The notes beneath the pieces are model-generated. The model made no database searches and had not been told where the DNA came from. It saw only the letters and a program-made list of their open reading frames with translations. Below, in pieces: positions 49,601-56,503 of a stretch of 64,000 nucleotides of DNA. The position numbers were made by a program, and so were the translations under genes. Every line of letters begins with the position of its first letter. The stretch's first letter is position 1. The DNA comes from Gemmiger sp. An50 (GTDB taxonomy: Bacteria; Bacillota; Clostridia; Oscillospirales; Ruminococcaceae): contig NZ_NFID01000001.1 of the NCBI RefSeq assembly GCF_002161595.1, positions 186,001-250,000 of the forward strand, given 5' to 3'.

Positions 49601-50330
49601 CATAATCGGTGTAGGCGTCGGTGAGGCTGTCATAGGCCTTGGCGCCCTCCACCTGCACATAGATGTCGGTCCACACGTCCAGCGCGAAGTTCTGTTCGCC
49701 GGTGTAGAGCACCACGTCCACGGTGCCGTCGCCCACGCTGGCGCTTTCCCGCTCGATGGAAAAATAGGCGCTGGTGCTCACCACACCCACCACCTTCAGC
49801 TCCTTGCGGGTGAAGGTGTCCTCCCAGTCCTCATTATCCGGCGAGATGGTCAGGGTGTCGCCCACCGAAAAGCCCATGGCGTGATAGTCGGAGCCTTCCT
49901 CCACCACGCACTCGTCCTCCTTCACCGGCAGGCGGCCTTCCACCACCTCCATCCGGTTCAGGTAGCCCTGGGGCTCCTTTTCCTCGATCTGGTCCAGCGG
50001 CACGCTCTGGATGCGGGCGACCAGTCCGTCGCCGGAGGGGGTGTTCACGATAGCGTCCGCCGAGTAGGCGGGCATCACCTGCTCCACCCCGTCGATGGCG
50101 CGCACCGCCTCCACATCCTCGTTGGTCAGGCCCAGAGTGCCCACGATGCGCAGGTCGAACAGGTCGGTCTCGTCGAAAAAGCGGTCGGCGGAATAGCGCA
50201 TATCCGGCGTGGTGGCCAGCAGACCCGCCAGAAAGCCCACGCCCAGGGCCACAATCGCAAAAATGGCCAGAAACCGGCTCAGGCTCTGGCGGATGGTGCG
50301 CACCACCGTTTTGCGGTATGTACGTTTCAT
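46641..50330 (-). CDS. FtsX-like ABC permease with very long periplasm-side coiled coil
   Basis: A 1229-residue membrane protein. The N-terminal transmembrane segment is near residues 15-37 (SRFLAIFAIVALGVGFLAGL) and is followed by a MacB-like extracellular domain (QVMPAYSADAIVNTPSGDGL). About 400 residues of almost unbroken coiled coil follow (residues about 275-680; repeated ADAxxQLxxAKxxLEEA-type heptads). After this come two FtsX domains with transmembrane clusters near residues 690-830 and 1100-1220 (TMTRMVEEERLQIGTMKALG; KEIATIKVLGFYDSEVSAYV). It follows its ATPase gene by 3 nt. Such pairs are mechanotransmission exporters or lipoprotein/antimicrobial-peptide systems; the cargo is unknown. 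Confidence 0.92.
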   Translation of the reverse strand: MKRTYRKTVVRTIRQSLSRFLAIFAIVALGVGFLAGLLATTPDMRYSADRFFDETDLFDLRIVGTLGLTNEDVEAVRAIDGVEQVMPAYSADAIVNTPSGDGLVARIQSVPLDQIEEKEPQGYLNRMEVVEGRLPVKEDECVVEEGSDYHAMGFSVGDTLTISPDNEDWEDTFTRKELKVVGVVSTSAYFSIERESASVGDGTVDVVLYTGEQNFALDVWTDIYVQVEGAKAYDSLTDAYTDYVDLTAQKIEDISGERSRIRYEQVKTEAEEALADATAEYEDAKAEAEQKLADAEEELEDGRSEIEENEKKLASAQKEIEDGQAELDANKESLPGTLTAQQQQLADAQAKLIDAKAEYEAGVAQVEQKSQELADAKQQLEQAKQLVELLEPTLTKAQEALPELQARVDELQPTVDSAKQLADQLEAARAEAETKRDEASANLDAANTELTNAQAAIDAARGELTEEEWAAQKPEEAAPLLAARTEAEARVQTAQTELDTAQQALDLAASQAETARSQADAAQALLDEANSALAEGQQTLNDTQAQLDEAKAQIAENEPKITEGEKQLEDAKAQLEEAKKQITEGEKQIAKGESALSMAPGLAQLELELAQEKLDSARTELEDGTAQLEDAKQQLSEGEAEYAEQKKSAEEQLADAKQQLDDAQNEIDELEEPEWYLLTRDENVSFASLKSNVQKVEAIARVFPVFFFLVAALVALTTMTRMVEEERLQIGTMKALGYSKKSIMAKYVIYAMTATVAGCVFGLLVGFNLFPTVIWNAYSMMYTLPKIYCLFNFPYAAIASGAAILCTLAATLNACWATLMETPATLMLPKAPKAGKRILLERVRPVWKRMKFTHKVTARNLFRYKKRFFMTVVGIAGCTALLVTGFGLHDSISDIVNKQFGKVFTYDFTVSVRDPEEFEGSELEEVLGDSSLVTDWTLVHQEQSENEFGDITFETYLFVPQESSRIGSFVDLHERVSGDAVPFSETGVVITEKMSERANLSVGDTVNLENKDGRTGTFRVDGIVENYVENYVYMSAETYESGFGEAPEFDLVLGHAADDSADGRAALNSVLLKTEGVAGVNQISDLKNTFSGMMQKIDIIVVVLIVSAGVLAFVVLYNLTNINITERTKEIATIKVLGFYDSEVSAYVYRESVALSIIGTLAGLVLGIFLHMFVIHSVEVDAVMFGRTIKPLSYVFSALLTLLFSALVNLVMHRKLRHISMVESMKAPE

Positions 50331-50333
50331 GAT

Positions 50334-51041
50334 TTACCACTCGATCCTTTCCACGGGGGTGGGGTTCTCGTTCACCTCCACACCGGCCACCTGGCCGTTG
50401 CGGATGTGGATCACCCGGTCCGCCATGGCGGTGAGGGCGGAGTTGTGGGTGATCACGATGACGGTGCGGCCGGTCTGGCGGCAGGTGTTCTGCAGCAGGG
50501 CCAGCACCTGCTTGCCGGTCTTGTAGTCCAGCGCGCCGGTGGGCTCGTCACACAAAAGGATCTTGGGGTTTTTGGCCAGCGCCCGGGCGATGGACACCCG
50601 CTGCTGCTCGCCGCCGGAAAGCTGGGCCGGGAAGTTGTCCATCCGGTGCTCCAGCCCCACCTGGCGCAGGGTCTGCTCGGCGGGAAGCGGCTCCTTGCTG
50701 ATCTCGCCCGCCAGCTCCACGTTCTCCAGCGCGGTCAGGTTCTGCACCAGATTGTAGAACTGGAACACGAAGCCCACATCGTAGCGGCGGTAGCGGGTGA
50801 GCTGCTTCTGGTTATAGGCGCTCACCTCCTGGCCGTCCAGATAAATGCGGCCCTCGTCGCAGCCGTCCATACCGCCCAGCATGTTCAGAACGGTGGTCTT
50901 GCCCGCGCCGGAAGGCCCCACGATCACGCAGAATTCTCCCTTGTTGATGAAAAACGAGACGTGATCTGCCGCCGCGATGCGGTTTTCACCCATCTGGTAA
51001 TATTTACACACGTTGTCGAATTCCACAAAATGCCGTTCCAT
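50334..51041 (-). CDS. ABC transporter ATP-binding protein (MacB/LolD-like)
   Basis: A 235-residue ATPase. Walker [17 protein letters not shown] (near residues 41-56), Q-loop [20 protein letters not shown], signature [15 protein letters not shown] (near 142), Walker [17 protein letters not shown] and the His switch VITHNSA are present. It belongs to the FtsE/LolD/MacB type that works with FtsX-like permeases, the partner being encoded 3 nt downstream. ATG 51041 follows AAAGGAGCGACGCA; an in-frame extension upstream has no ribosome site. TTATAAT-like sequence near 51080-51090 may be the promoter. Confidence 0.95.
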   Translation of the reverse strand: MERHFVEFDNVCKYYQMGENRIAAADHVSFFINKGEFCVIVGPSGAGKTTVLNMLGGMDGCDEGRIYLDGQEVSAYNQKQLTRYRRYDVGFVFQFYNLVQNLTALENVELAGEISKEPLPAEQTLRQVGLEHRMDNFPAQLSGGEQQRVSIARALAKNPKILLCDEPTGALDYKTGKQVLALLQNTCRQTGRTVIVITHNSALTAMADRVIHIRNGQVAGVEVNENPTPVERIEW

Positions 51042-51180
51042 TGCGTCGCTCCTTTGGGGGAATGGCTCCCCTGTGATTACCTTTATTATAAACAAAGTTT
51101 TTCGGCCACACAACCAACAATCCGGGTACAATTCATGAAATTTTTAAGAAATCCGCCCAAAATTTTTCCAGTCGGAACGC

Positions 51181-51210
51181 AAAAAAGCCCCCGCCGTTCC
51201 CGGCGGGGGC
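51181..51210 (-). terminator. Terminator after the SARP gene
   Basis: Minus-strand stem GCCCCCGCCG / CGGCGGGGGC with a 4-nt loop, followed by TTTTTT, 6 nt after the SARP stop codon. Confidence 0.85.
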
Positions 51211-51215
51211 AAAGA

Positions 51216-52409
51216 TTATTCGCCGTGGATCTGGGGCAGCGGTCCGCCGAAGTCGAAGGTCAGCTCCAGCCGGCCGTTCACCGGCTTCCAGCCCGCCCGC
51301 AGACGGCTCTCCACCGCGCCGGTGTGGGCGGGGTCGGCCAGCATCAGCAGAGCCAGATACTGGTCGTGGCCGTAGCGGCAGCACACATCGCCCCGGCGCA
51401 GGGCCTGGCTGAGCAGAAAACGCAGCTCCTGGTCCGCCCCGGCGCCGGCCGCGCCCGGCTGACCGCCCGCGCCCACCAGCAGCAGCACCGCGGTCTGCCC
51501 GGTGCGGGCCGCCTGCCGCCGGGCCATGGCATACAGCATGGGCAGCTGGTCGTACTCGCAGAAATAGGGGCCCGGAGGGGCGTTCTTCTCGTGGCCCTCC
51601 AGCTTCTGGCGGATGCGCAGCATCTCCTCCCGGCCCCGGCTCTCGCCCTCGGTGGCCCATTGATGGATGGCCCGCAGCCGGGCCGGCGGGGCCTGGCCCT
51701 GCCGCTTCATGAGCATCTCGGTCAAAAGCGGATACTGGCTGCGCACCGCCGCCTTCATGTTCAGCTCCTGCATGGCCGCAAACCGCACGATCTGCAGCTC
51801 CATGTCGTCCGGGAAGAGCAGCAGCGCCTCGCCGCACACGGCCAGCGCCCGGCGCGCGCCCGCCCGGTCCCGGTCCTCCAGCAGCAGCGCCGCCGCCCGC
51901 CGGGCAGCGGCCAGCCAGCCGTCCCGCACCAGGGCCGCCTGCCCAGCCACCCAGGGCCGGTCCGCCAGCTGGGGCAGAAAATCGCCGCAGCAGATGCCGT
52001 CCAGCTCCTCCCAGGCCGCCAGGGCCAGGGCCTTGTCCGGCTGGTTCACCGCCTGCTCGGCCAGCCGCCCCGCCTGCCACAGGTCCACCTCCAGCGCAAG
52101 GTCCGGCGCAAGGCGATACTGCTTGTCCTCCACGGTGACCAGCTCCCGCTCCACGCCCCGCTGCTCCAGCAGACGGCGCAGCGAGTAGGCGGCGTTTTTC
52201 AGCGCGCCCGCCGGGTTGTGGCTCTCCTCTTCGGTCCACAAAAGACCGGCCAGCGCCTCGTTGGAAAGGGGCGCGCGCCCATTCAGCGCCAGCAGGGCCA
52301 GCAGCTCCAGATTTTTGTTGATGCGTTCGCCCCGGCGCACCAGAAGCTTCTCGTCCAGCCAGACGGCCAGCCCGCCAAAGGTCTCCACCCGCATGCTGTG
52401 CTGCTCCAT
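51216..52409 (-). CDS. SARP/BTAD family regulator with a degenerate GGDEF-like C-terminus
   Basis: A 397-residue regulator. Residues about 5-100 form an OmpR-like winged helix (VETFGGLAVWLDEKLLVRRG, LLALLALNGRAPLSNEALAG, NPAGALKNAAYSLRRLL). Residues about 105-245 are the bacterial transcriptional activator domain (LALEVDLWQAGRLAEQ; CGEALLLFPDDMELQIVR), which is TPR-like. The C-terminal about 120 residues resemble a decayed GGDEF domain: RFLLSQALRRGDVCCRYGHD then QYLALLML, where GGDEF would read RYGGDEF. A c-di-GMP cyclase activity is therefore unlikely. It is transcribed alone and bounded by terminators; targets are unknown. Confidence 0.85.
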   Translation of the reverse strand: MEQHSMRVETFGGLAVWLDEKLLVRRGERINKNLELLALLALNGRAPLSNEALAGLLWTEEESHNPAGALKNAAYSLRRLLEQRGVERELVTVEDKQYRLAPDLALEVDLWQAGRLAEQAVNQPDKALALAAWEELDGICCGDFLPQLADRPWVAGQAALVRDGWLAAARRAAALLLEDRDRAGARRALAVCGEALLLFPDDMELQIVRFAAMQELNMKAAVRSQYPLLTEMLMKRQGQAPPARLRAIHQWATEGESRGREEMLRIRQKLEGHEKNAPPGPYFCEYDQLPMLYAMARRQAARTGQTAVLLLVGAGGQPGAAGAGADQELRFLLSQALRRGDVCCRYGHDQYLALLMLADPAHTGAVESRLRAGWKPVNGRLELTFDFGGPLPQIHGE

Positions 52410-52507
52410 GCTCCGCTCCTTCCGCGCCGCCCGCGAGGGCTCCGGCGCTGTTGTTTTTTCCCATTATACCGGCTTTGGGACGTTTTGTATAGCCGGTTTG
52501 TATGATT

Positions 52508-52538
52508 AAAAGGCCCGGGGCATGGCCCCGGGCCTTTT
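52508..52538 (-). terminator. Terminator of the PadR-DUF1700-DUF4097 operon
   Basis: Stem AAAAGGCCCGGGG / CCCCGGGCCTTTT with a 5-nt loop; the stem itself supplies the T-run on both strands. Confidence 0.8.
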
Positions 52539-52548
52539 GCTTGTTTGA

Positions 52549-53445
52549 TTACAGGGTGTCTTCCGCCCGTACCACGGCCTTGCCGGTGTTCACCTCCAGG
52601 TCGAAGAAGGGACGCTGGTCCTCGTTTTCCACCACCCGCTTGTACAGCGAGGAGGAAACCTGGCCAAACAGCTCCACCTGGCCCATGTTGCATTCCAGCG
52701 CGTAGCCGTACTGCTCCGGCTGGGGGGTGCGCAGGGTCACGCTGCCCGCGTTCACCTCCACCTTCGCCTCGCCATTCACGGTGCCGCTCACATCCACGCT
52801 GCCGGCGTCGGCGCTCAGGTCCATGGAATCGGCCTGCACCCGGCGCAGCTGCACGCTGCCCGCCTGCACATCCACTTCCAGATTCCCGCAGTCCAGCTCC
52901 TCGCCGGTGATACTCCCGGCGCTGCACTCCAGCTCCACCGCATCGTACCAGGCGTCCCGGGGCAGCACCACCTCCACCACGTCGCCGTCGCCGTGGCTGC
53001 GGCTGTGGTTGTGGTCCGAGTGCACGGTCAGCGTCCAGACGCCGTTTTCTCGGCTGCTGTCCACCAGGATGCCGTCGCAGCCACCGGTGTTCAGCGCAAA
53101 ATCATCGCCCAGGGTCAGCTCCAGACGGCCCGCCTCCACGGTGAAGTCCAGCCGCTGCACGTCGCCGGTGCTGTGGGGGATCTGCCGGTCTCCCGAACCC
53201 GCCAGAGAAAACGACGGGTCATTCACCGCCACCGAATCGGCAGCAATGCCGGACCAGCACTTCTCATCGTCTCTGTCCCACTCCCAGTGCCAGCCCCACA
53301 TGGGCTTTGTGCCGGAAATCAGGTTGTTGCGGCGGAAGGCGTCGCTCCACACGCCGCCCGTAATAGCGCCCAGCGCGCAGAGAAGGATGCCGGGGATCAG
53401 CAGCCCCAGCGCCGCCAGGAAGCAGTATTTTACCAGACGTTTCAT
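52549..53445 (-). CDS. DUF4097 family beta-strand repeat protein
   Basis: A 298-residue protein. One N-terminal transmembrane segment (YCFLAALGLLIPGILLCALG, residues 7-26) leads to an external region. From about residue 95 it forms a right-handed beta-repeat with regularly spaced short strands (VEAGRLELTLGDDFALNT; CSAGSITGEELDCGNLEVDV; DLSADAGSVDVSGTVNGEAK; VEVNAGSVTLRT). This is the DUF4097 adhesin-like head, of unknown function. It overlaps the DUF1700 gene by 4 nt. Family operons of PadR-DUF1700-DUF4097 are frequent in Firmicutes and linked to envelope stress or differentiation. Confidence 0.9.
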   Translation of the reverse strand: MKRLVKYCFLAALGLLIPGILLCALGAITGGVWSDAFRRNNLISGTKPMWGWHWEWDRDDEKCWSGIAADSVAVNDPSFSLAGSGDRQIPHSTGDVQRLDFTVEAGRLELTLGDDFALNTGGCDGILVDSSRENGVWTLTVHSDHNHSRSHGDGDVVEVVLPRDAWYDAVELECSAGSITGEELDCGNLEVDVQAGSVQLRRVQADSMDLSADAGSVDVSGTVNGEAKVEVNAGSVTLRTPQPEQYGYALECNMGQVELFGQVSSSLYKRVVENEDQRPFFDLEVNTGKAVVRAEDTL

Positions 53446-54131
53446 TGCTCATTCCCCCCTGCCTTATTCTGTTCCAGCTTTGCTTTCGCCCAGTTCCAGC
53501 CCCGCACGGTCATGCGCCAGAGCCAGACCAGCAGCATAAACAGCGCAAACCCGACGCCCAGCATCGCAAAGCCCAGGGCGATGTCCAGCACGCCCAGGCC
53601 CGCCACCAGCAGGGCGGTGCCCACGCCGGTCCAGATGGTCAGAAAGCCCTTGACCACCACCACGACGCCCGCGATCACCACCAGCGCACCGCTGAAGACC
53701 AGCGCGGCCCCGGTGATGACCACCGTCGCCAGCAAGCCCAGCACGGTACCCAGCACACTCAGCCACAGGGGCGACAGGATCAGCGCCGCCGCCACGACCG
53801 CCACCCAGAACAGGGTGCGGTTGTCGTTTTTCTGGGCCGCGCCCGGATACTGGGGCGGATTCGCGTATTGGGCCGCGCCCGCTGCTGGACCCGCCGTCTG
53901 TCCGGCGCCCGGCGCCTGGTAGCGGGGCGGGATGCGGCTGCCCGGCACGTTGGCCTTGATGATGGCGGCCACCTTTTCCGGGCTGCCCAGCTCGGCCAGC
54001 ACCGCCTGCTCCTGCTCGGGGCCTGCCTCGTCAAAATATTCCTCGTAGTAGCGCAGGGCCTCTTCCCGTTCCTCTACGGTCACATCCGCCAGAAGACGGC
54101 TCAGCCGCTGCAAAAATTCCTGTTTCGTCAT
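53442..54131 (-). CDS. DUF1700 family membrane protein
   Basis: A 229-residue protein. The N-terminal cytoplasmic domain (MTKQEFLQRLSRLLADVTVE, then EEREEALRYYEEYFDEAGPE and QAVLAELGSPEKVAAIIKAN) is the DUF1700/HAAS signature. A Pro/Gln/Ala-rich linker leads to four or five hydrophobic segments (LFWVAVVAAALILSPLWLSV; LGLLATVVITGAALVFSGAL; ALVVIAGVVVVVKGFLTIWT). It overlaps the PadR gene upstream by 4 nt and DUF4097 downstream by 4 nt, so all three are translationally coupled. HAAS domains are thought to act as sensors of PadR-controlled membrane systems. Confidence 0.92.
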   Translation of the reverse strand: MTKQEFLQRLSRLLADVTVEEREEALRYYEEYFDEAGPEQEQAVLAELGSPEKVAAIIKANVPGSRIPPRYQAPGAGQTAGPAAGAAQYANPPQYPGAAQKNDNRTLFWVAVVAAALILSPLWLSVLGTVLGLLATVVITGAALVFSGALVVIAGVVVVVKGFLTIWTGVGTALLVAGLGVLDIALGFAMLGVGFALFMLLVWLWRMTVRGWNWAKAKLEQNKAGGNEQ

Positions 54132-54448
54132 TGGTTCTCTTCCCCCTCCAGCAGCATGGAATCGATCTGCTTTTTATACTCGGTCCACTCCGCCCGGTAC
54201 TGTGCCAGCGCCCGGGCTCCCGCCTCGGTGAGCCGGTAGTACCGGCGGTTGCGCCCGGCAAACGCCTGGTCGTAGGTTTCCAGGTACCCTTCCTTCTGCA
54301 GGCGGCGGAGCACCGGGTACAAAGTGCTCTCGCTCACCGTCATGATCCTGCGCACATCCTGGGTGATCCGGTACCCGTAGGTGGGTTCCTTCGCCGCCGT
54401 GCTCAGCACCAGCGCATCCATCAGCGCCGCTCCGTTGTTGAACGCCAC
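54128..54448 (-). CDS. PadR family transcriptional regulator
   Basis: A 106-residue winged-helix repressor: GAALMDALVLSTAAKEPTYG, YRITQDVRRIMTVSESTLYP, VLRRLQKEGYLETYDQAFAG and RNRRYYRLTEAGARALAQYR are the usual PadR elements, with a C-terminal dimerisation helix. It represses its own operon until it meets a ligand or a membrane signal. The start at 54448 may be a GTG or TTG-type codon; the in-frame ATG is close by. A perfect palindrome over the -10 region of its promoter (54475-54499) is a good candidate operator. It is first gene of the three-gene operon. Confidence 0.93.
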   Translation of the reverse strand: MAFNNGAALMDALVLSTAAKEPTYGYRITQDVRRIMTVSESTLYPVLRRLQKEGYLETYDQAFAGRNRRYYRLTEAGARALAQYRAEWTEYKKQIDSMLLEGEENQ

Positions 54449-54474
54449 GCCGTCGCCTCCCTTTCTGTTTCTGA

Positions 54475-54507
54475 TAATATTATATTTCGTATAATATTAA
54501 ATGTCAA
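54475..54507 (-). promoter_or_regulatory. PadR operon promoter with palindromic operator
   Basis: Minus strand TTGACA (54507-54502), 17-nt spacer, TATAAT (54484-54479): a perfect consensus promoter. The inverted repeat TAATATTATA-TTTCG-TATAATATTA (54475-54499) covers the -10 and most of the spacer, as expected for repressor binding. A further related half-site lies at 54509-54519. Confidence 0.85.
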
Positions 54508-54524
54508 TATAATATTATGTGAAC

Positions 54525-54560
54525 AAAAAAGAACAGCCCCGGGTGTTCCCGGAGCTGTTC
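54525..54560 (-). terminator. Terminator after the GtrA gene
   Basis: Stem GAACAGC..CCGG / CCGG..GCTGTTC followed by TTTTTTG on the minus strand, close to the GtrA stop (54568) and upstream of the padR promoter. Confidence 0.8.
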
Positions 54561-54567
54561 TTGTGCG

Positions 54568-55017
54568 TCAGCTGTTTTGTCCCTTTTTGAAGATGATGAG
54601 CTTGGAGAAAATATAGTTGAACAGGATGACCAGCACCTGGTCCAACAGCTTCACCGCCAGGAACCAGAGCCCCTGCCAGCCTTCCGGAACCAGGGCCGCG
54701 CCGATCAGGTCCACGCCCACCCACATGATGGCCACGTCCATGACCAGGGTGCCCAGACGGCAGCCGATGAAGGAGGCGAACTCCCGCAGGGCATCCATGC
54801 CTTTGCTGTGGCTGCGGAACACCCAGATGCGGTTGGTGCAGTAGGCGAACAGAATGCAGATCACATTGTCCAGCAGGGTGTTCCAGGTGGTGGGCATGCC
54901 CATCCAGCGGAACACCAGCGCCAGCACGATGTTCAGCAGCGTGGCCAGACCGCCGAAGAACAGGTAGGCCAGCTGCTCGTAATATTTCTCGATCAGCCCT
55001 TTCAGCTTTTCGATCAT
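54568..55017 (-). CDS. GtrA family membrane protein
   Basis: A 149-residue protein with four hydrophobic segments (LAYLFFGGLATLLNIVLALV; WNTLLDNVICILFAYCTNRI; FIGCRLGTLVMDVAIMWVGV; LAVKLLDQVLVILFNYIFSK). It contains the conserved FGGLATLLN and NRIWVFRSHS, and the ending NYIFSKLIIFKK is typical of GtrA. Family members are proposed to flip or present undecaprenyl-linked sugars for cell-envelope glycosylation. It overlaps the cyclophilin stop by 4 nt (ATGA). No glycosyltransferase partner is adjacent, although rml and GT genes occur at 25-29 kb. Confidence 0.92.
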   Translation of the reverse strand: MIEKLKGLIEKYYEQLAYLFFGGLATLLNIVLALVFRWMGMPTTWNTLLDNVICILFAYCTNRIWVFRSHSKGMDALREFASFIGCRLGTLVMDVAIMWVGVDLIGAALVPEGWQGLWFLAVKLLDQVLVILFNYIFSKLIIFKKGQNS

Positions 55018-55490
55018 CCCTCGATGACCTCCACGGTCTTCATCACAACGGGGGTCACGGGGCGGTCCTGGAAGCCGGTGGGAGTGTTGGCGATCTCGTC
55101 CACCACGTCCATGCCGTTGACCACGCGGCCGAAGGCAGCGTAGCCGCCGTCCAGATGGGGAGCGTCCTCATGCATGATGAAGAACTGGCTGCCGGCGGAG
55201 TTGGGGTCCATGGCGCGGGCCATGCTGATCACGCCGCGCTCGTGCTTGATGGGGTTCTTCCAGCCGTTGCGGGCGAACTCGCCCTTGATGTGCCAGCCGG
55301 GGCCGCCCATGCCGGTGCCGTCCGGGCAGCCGCCCTGGATCATGAAGCCGGGGATGATGCGGTGGAAGGTCAGGCCGTTGTAGAAGCCCTCGTTCACCAG
55401 CTTGAGGAAGTTCTCCACGGTGATGGGTGCGGCCTGGGCGTCCAGCTCCAGGTCGATGGTCTTGCCGTTTTCCATGGTGATGCGTACCAT
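55014..55490 (-). CDS. Peptidyl-prolyl cis-trans isomerase (cyclophilin type)
   Basis: A 158-residue cyclophilin. FHRIIPGFMIQGGCPDGTGM (containing the catalytic Arg and Phe), PGWHIKGEF, ISMARAMDPNSAGSQFFIMH and LDGGYAAFGRVVNGMDVVDE are all classical. It has no signal peptide, so it is cytosolic; it speeds folding of proteins at X-Pro bonds. ATG 55490 follows GAATGGAGAGATTTTACT. It is translationally coupled to the GtrA gene, an unexpected partner. Upstream stands the second 172-bp MITE-like element. Confidence 0.96.
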   Translation of the reverse strand: MVRITMENGKTIDLELDAQAAPITVENFLKLVNEGFYNGLTFHRIIPGFMIQGGCPDGTGMGGPGWHIKGEFARNGWKNPIKHERGVISMARAMDPNSAGSQFFIMHEDAPHLDGGYAAFGRVVNGMDVVDEIANTPTGFQDRPVTPVVMKTVEVIEG

Positions 55491-55557
55491 AGTAAAATCT
55501 CTCCATTCCTTGTTTTTTCATGGAGCGCCCGCAGCGGACGCCCGCGCAAAAAAGAAA

Positions 55558-55729
55558 GGCAGCACCGCACAATTCCAGGTGGTGGAGCGCGCCGGAAAAC
55601 TTTTTGTGATATGAACCAAAAAGCGCAGCCAATCCTTGGTGGATTGGCGAGCATTTTTGGAAAATAGCACGGAAAATTTTGGCGCGACACACCGCCTGAG
55701 CCGTTAGGCGTGAATTATGCGGTGTTGCC
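55558..55729. mobile_element. MITE-like palindromic element, copy 2 (172 bp)
   Basis: Same length and orientation as 40057-40228. Left end GGCAGCACCGCACAATTCC and right end (reverse complement) GGCAACACCGCATAATTCA are inverted repeats. The apical hairpin reads GCCAATCC-TTGGT-GGATTGGC (55629-55647 region), where both arms differ from copy 1 in a way that keeps pairing. It occupies most of the 324-bp gap between the cyclophilin and kinase-like genes. No target duplication is seen. Confidence 0.75.
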
Positions 55730-55776
55730 GAAGGGCGGCCCGGCGCACAGCCGTACGCCGGGCCGCCCTTTTCGGC
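55727..55776 (-). terminator. Long hairpin after the kinase-like gene
   Basis: Stem GCCGAAGGGCGGCCCGGCG with its near-complement, including a bulge. It lies 39 nt after the stop of the gene at 55815 and touches the MITE-like element. It lacks a minus-strand T-run, so termination is less certain. Confidence 0.45.
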
Positions 55777-55814
55777 TATTATAACATACTTTTTCCGCCG
55801 GGCACAGGGAAAAA

Positions 55815-56411
55815 TCAGCCCTCCAGCTGGGCGGCCTGCTCAATGAGCTTGGCGCAGGCATCAATGCCCAGGGCCGCGTTCAGGCACATGTCGTAATACT
55901 GTGCCTCGCCCCAGCGGTTCTGGGTGTAGTAATTATAATAGGAGGCGCGGCGCTTATCCTCCTTCTGGATGCTCAGCTCCATGATCCGGTCCTCGGTGCC
56001 GGGGGCGAAATCCCCCGCCGCCAGGGCAAACTTTTTGCGGAAGTCCATGGTGGCGTGCAGGAAGACCTTGAGCACGTCCGGCCGGTCCCGCAGCACGTAG
56101 TCGGCGCAGCGGCCCACGATCACGCAGGGGCCCTTTTCCGCCAGCTGGGAAACGATGTGGGACTGGATGATGTAGACCTGATCGTTCAGCGGCAGATCGC
56201 CGCCCATGGTGTACAGGCTGTACAGCAGGCTGGCGGAGTGGCGCTTTTCCACCGCCGCGATGGACTCCTCGGAAAGGCCGCTCTCCTTGGCGGCCATGGT
56301 GATGAGCTCCTTGTCGTAGAACGGGATGTTCAGATCCTGGGCCACCTTACGGGCGATGTCCAGACCGCCGGTGCAGTGCTCACGGCTGATGGTGATGATG
56401 TTGCGCTTCAT
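55815..56411 (-). CDS. Cytidylate kinase-like family protein
   Basis: A 198-residue protein of the AAA_26/cytidylate-kinase-like family. ITISREHCTGGLDIARKVAQ stands where relatives have ITISREYGSGGREIGKKLA, then IPFYDKELITMAAKESGLSE, CVIVGRCADYVLRDRPDVLK and VFLHATMDFRKK, with the C-terminal SYYNYYTQNRWGEAQYYDMC conserved. The nucleotide loop has lost GSGG (here HCTGG), so phosphotransfer is doubtful. The cellular role of this family is not established. ATG 56411 follows AAAGGGGGTCAATTGT. It is a single gene ending near a long hairpin. Confidence 0.85.
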   Translation of the reverse strand: MKRNIITISREHCTGGLDIARKVAQDLNIPFYDKELITMAAKESGLSEESIAAVEKRHSASLLYSLYTMGGDLPLNDQVYIIQSHIVSQLAEKGPCVIVGRCADYVLRDRPDVLKVFLHATMDFRKKFALAAGDFAPGTEDRIMELSIQKEDKRRASYYNYYTQNRWGEAQYYDMCLNAALGIDACAKLIEQAAQLEG

Positions 56412-56503
56412 ACAATTGACCCCCTTTATGGCGGTGTTTCCGCCTTGTGGCTTTATTTTCGCGCGGCATGAAACAGTGTGCCGCTTTCTTTCAGAATGGC
56501 CGG

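Noticed and set aside
46428..52505. A plus-strand open frame of about 2000 codons antisense to the FtsX-type ABC genes
   Set aside because: It is the shadow of the minus-strand permease, ATPase and SARP genes. Its composition is low-complexity His/Gly/Leu-rich, and no ribosome site or domain supports it. Long antisense frames are normal at this GC content.
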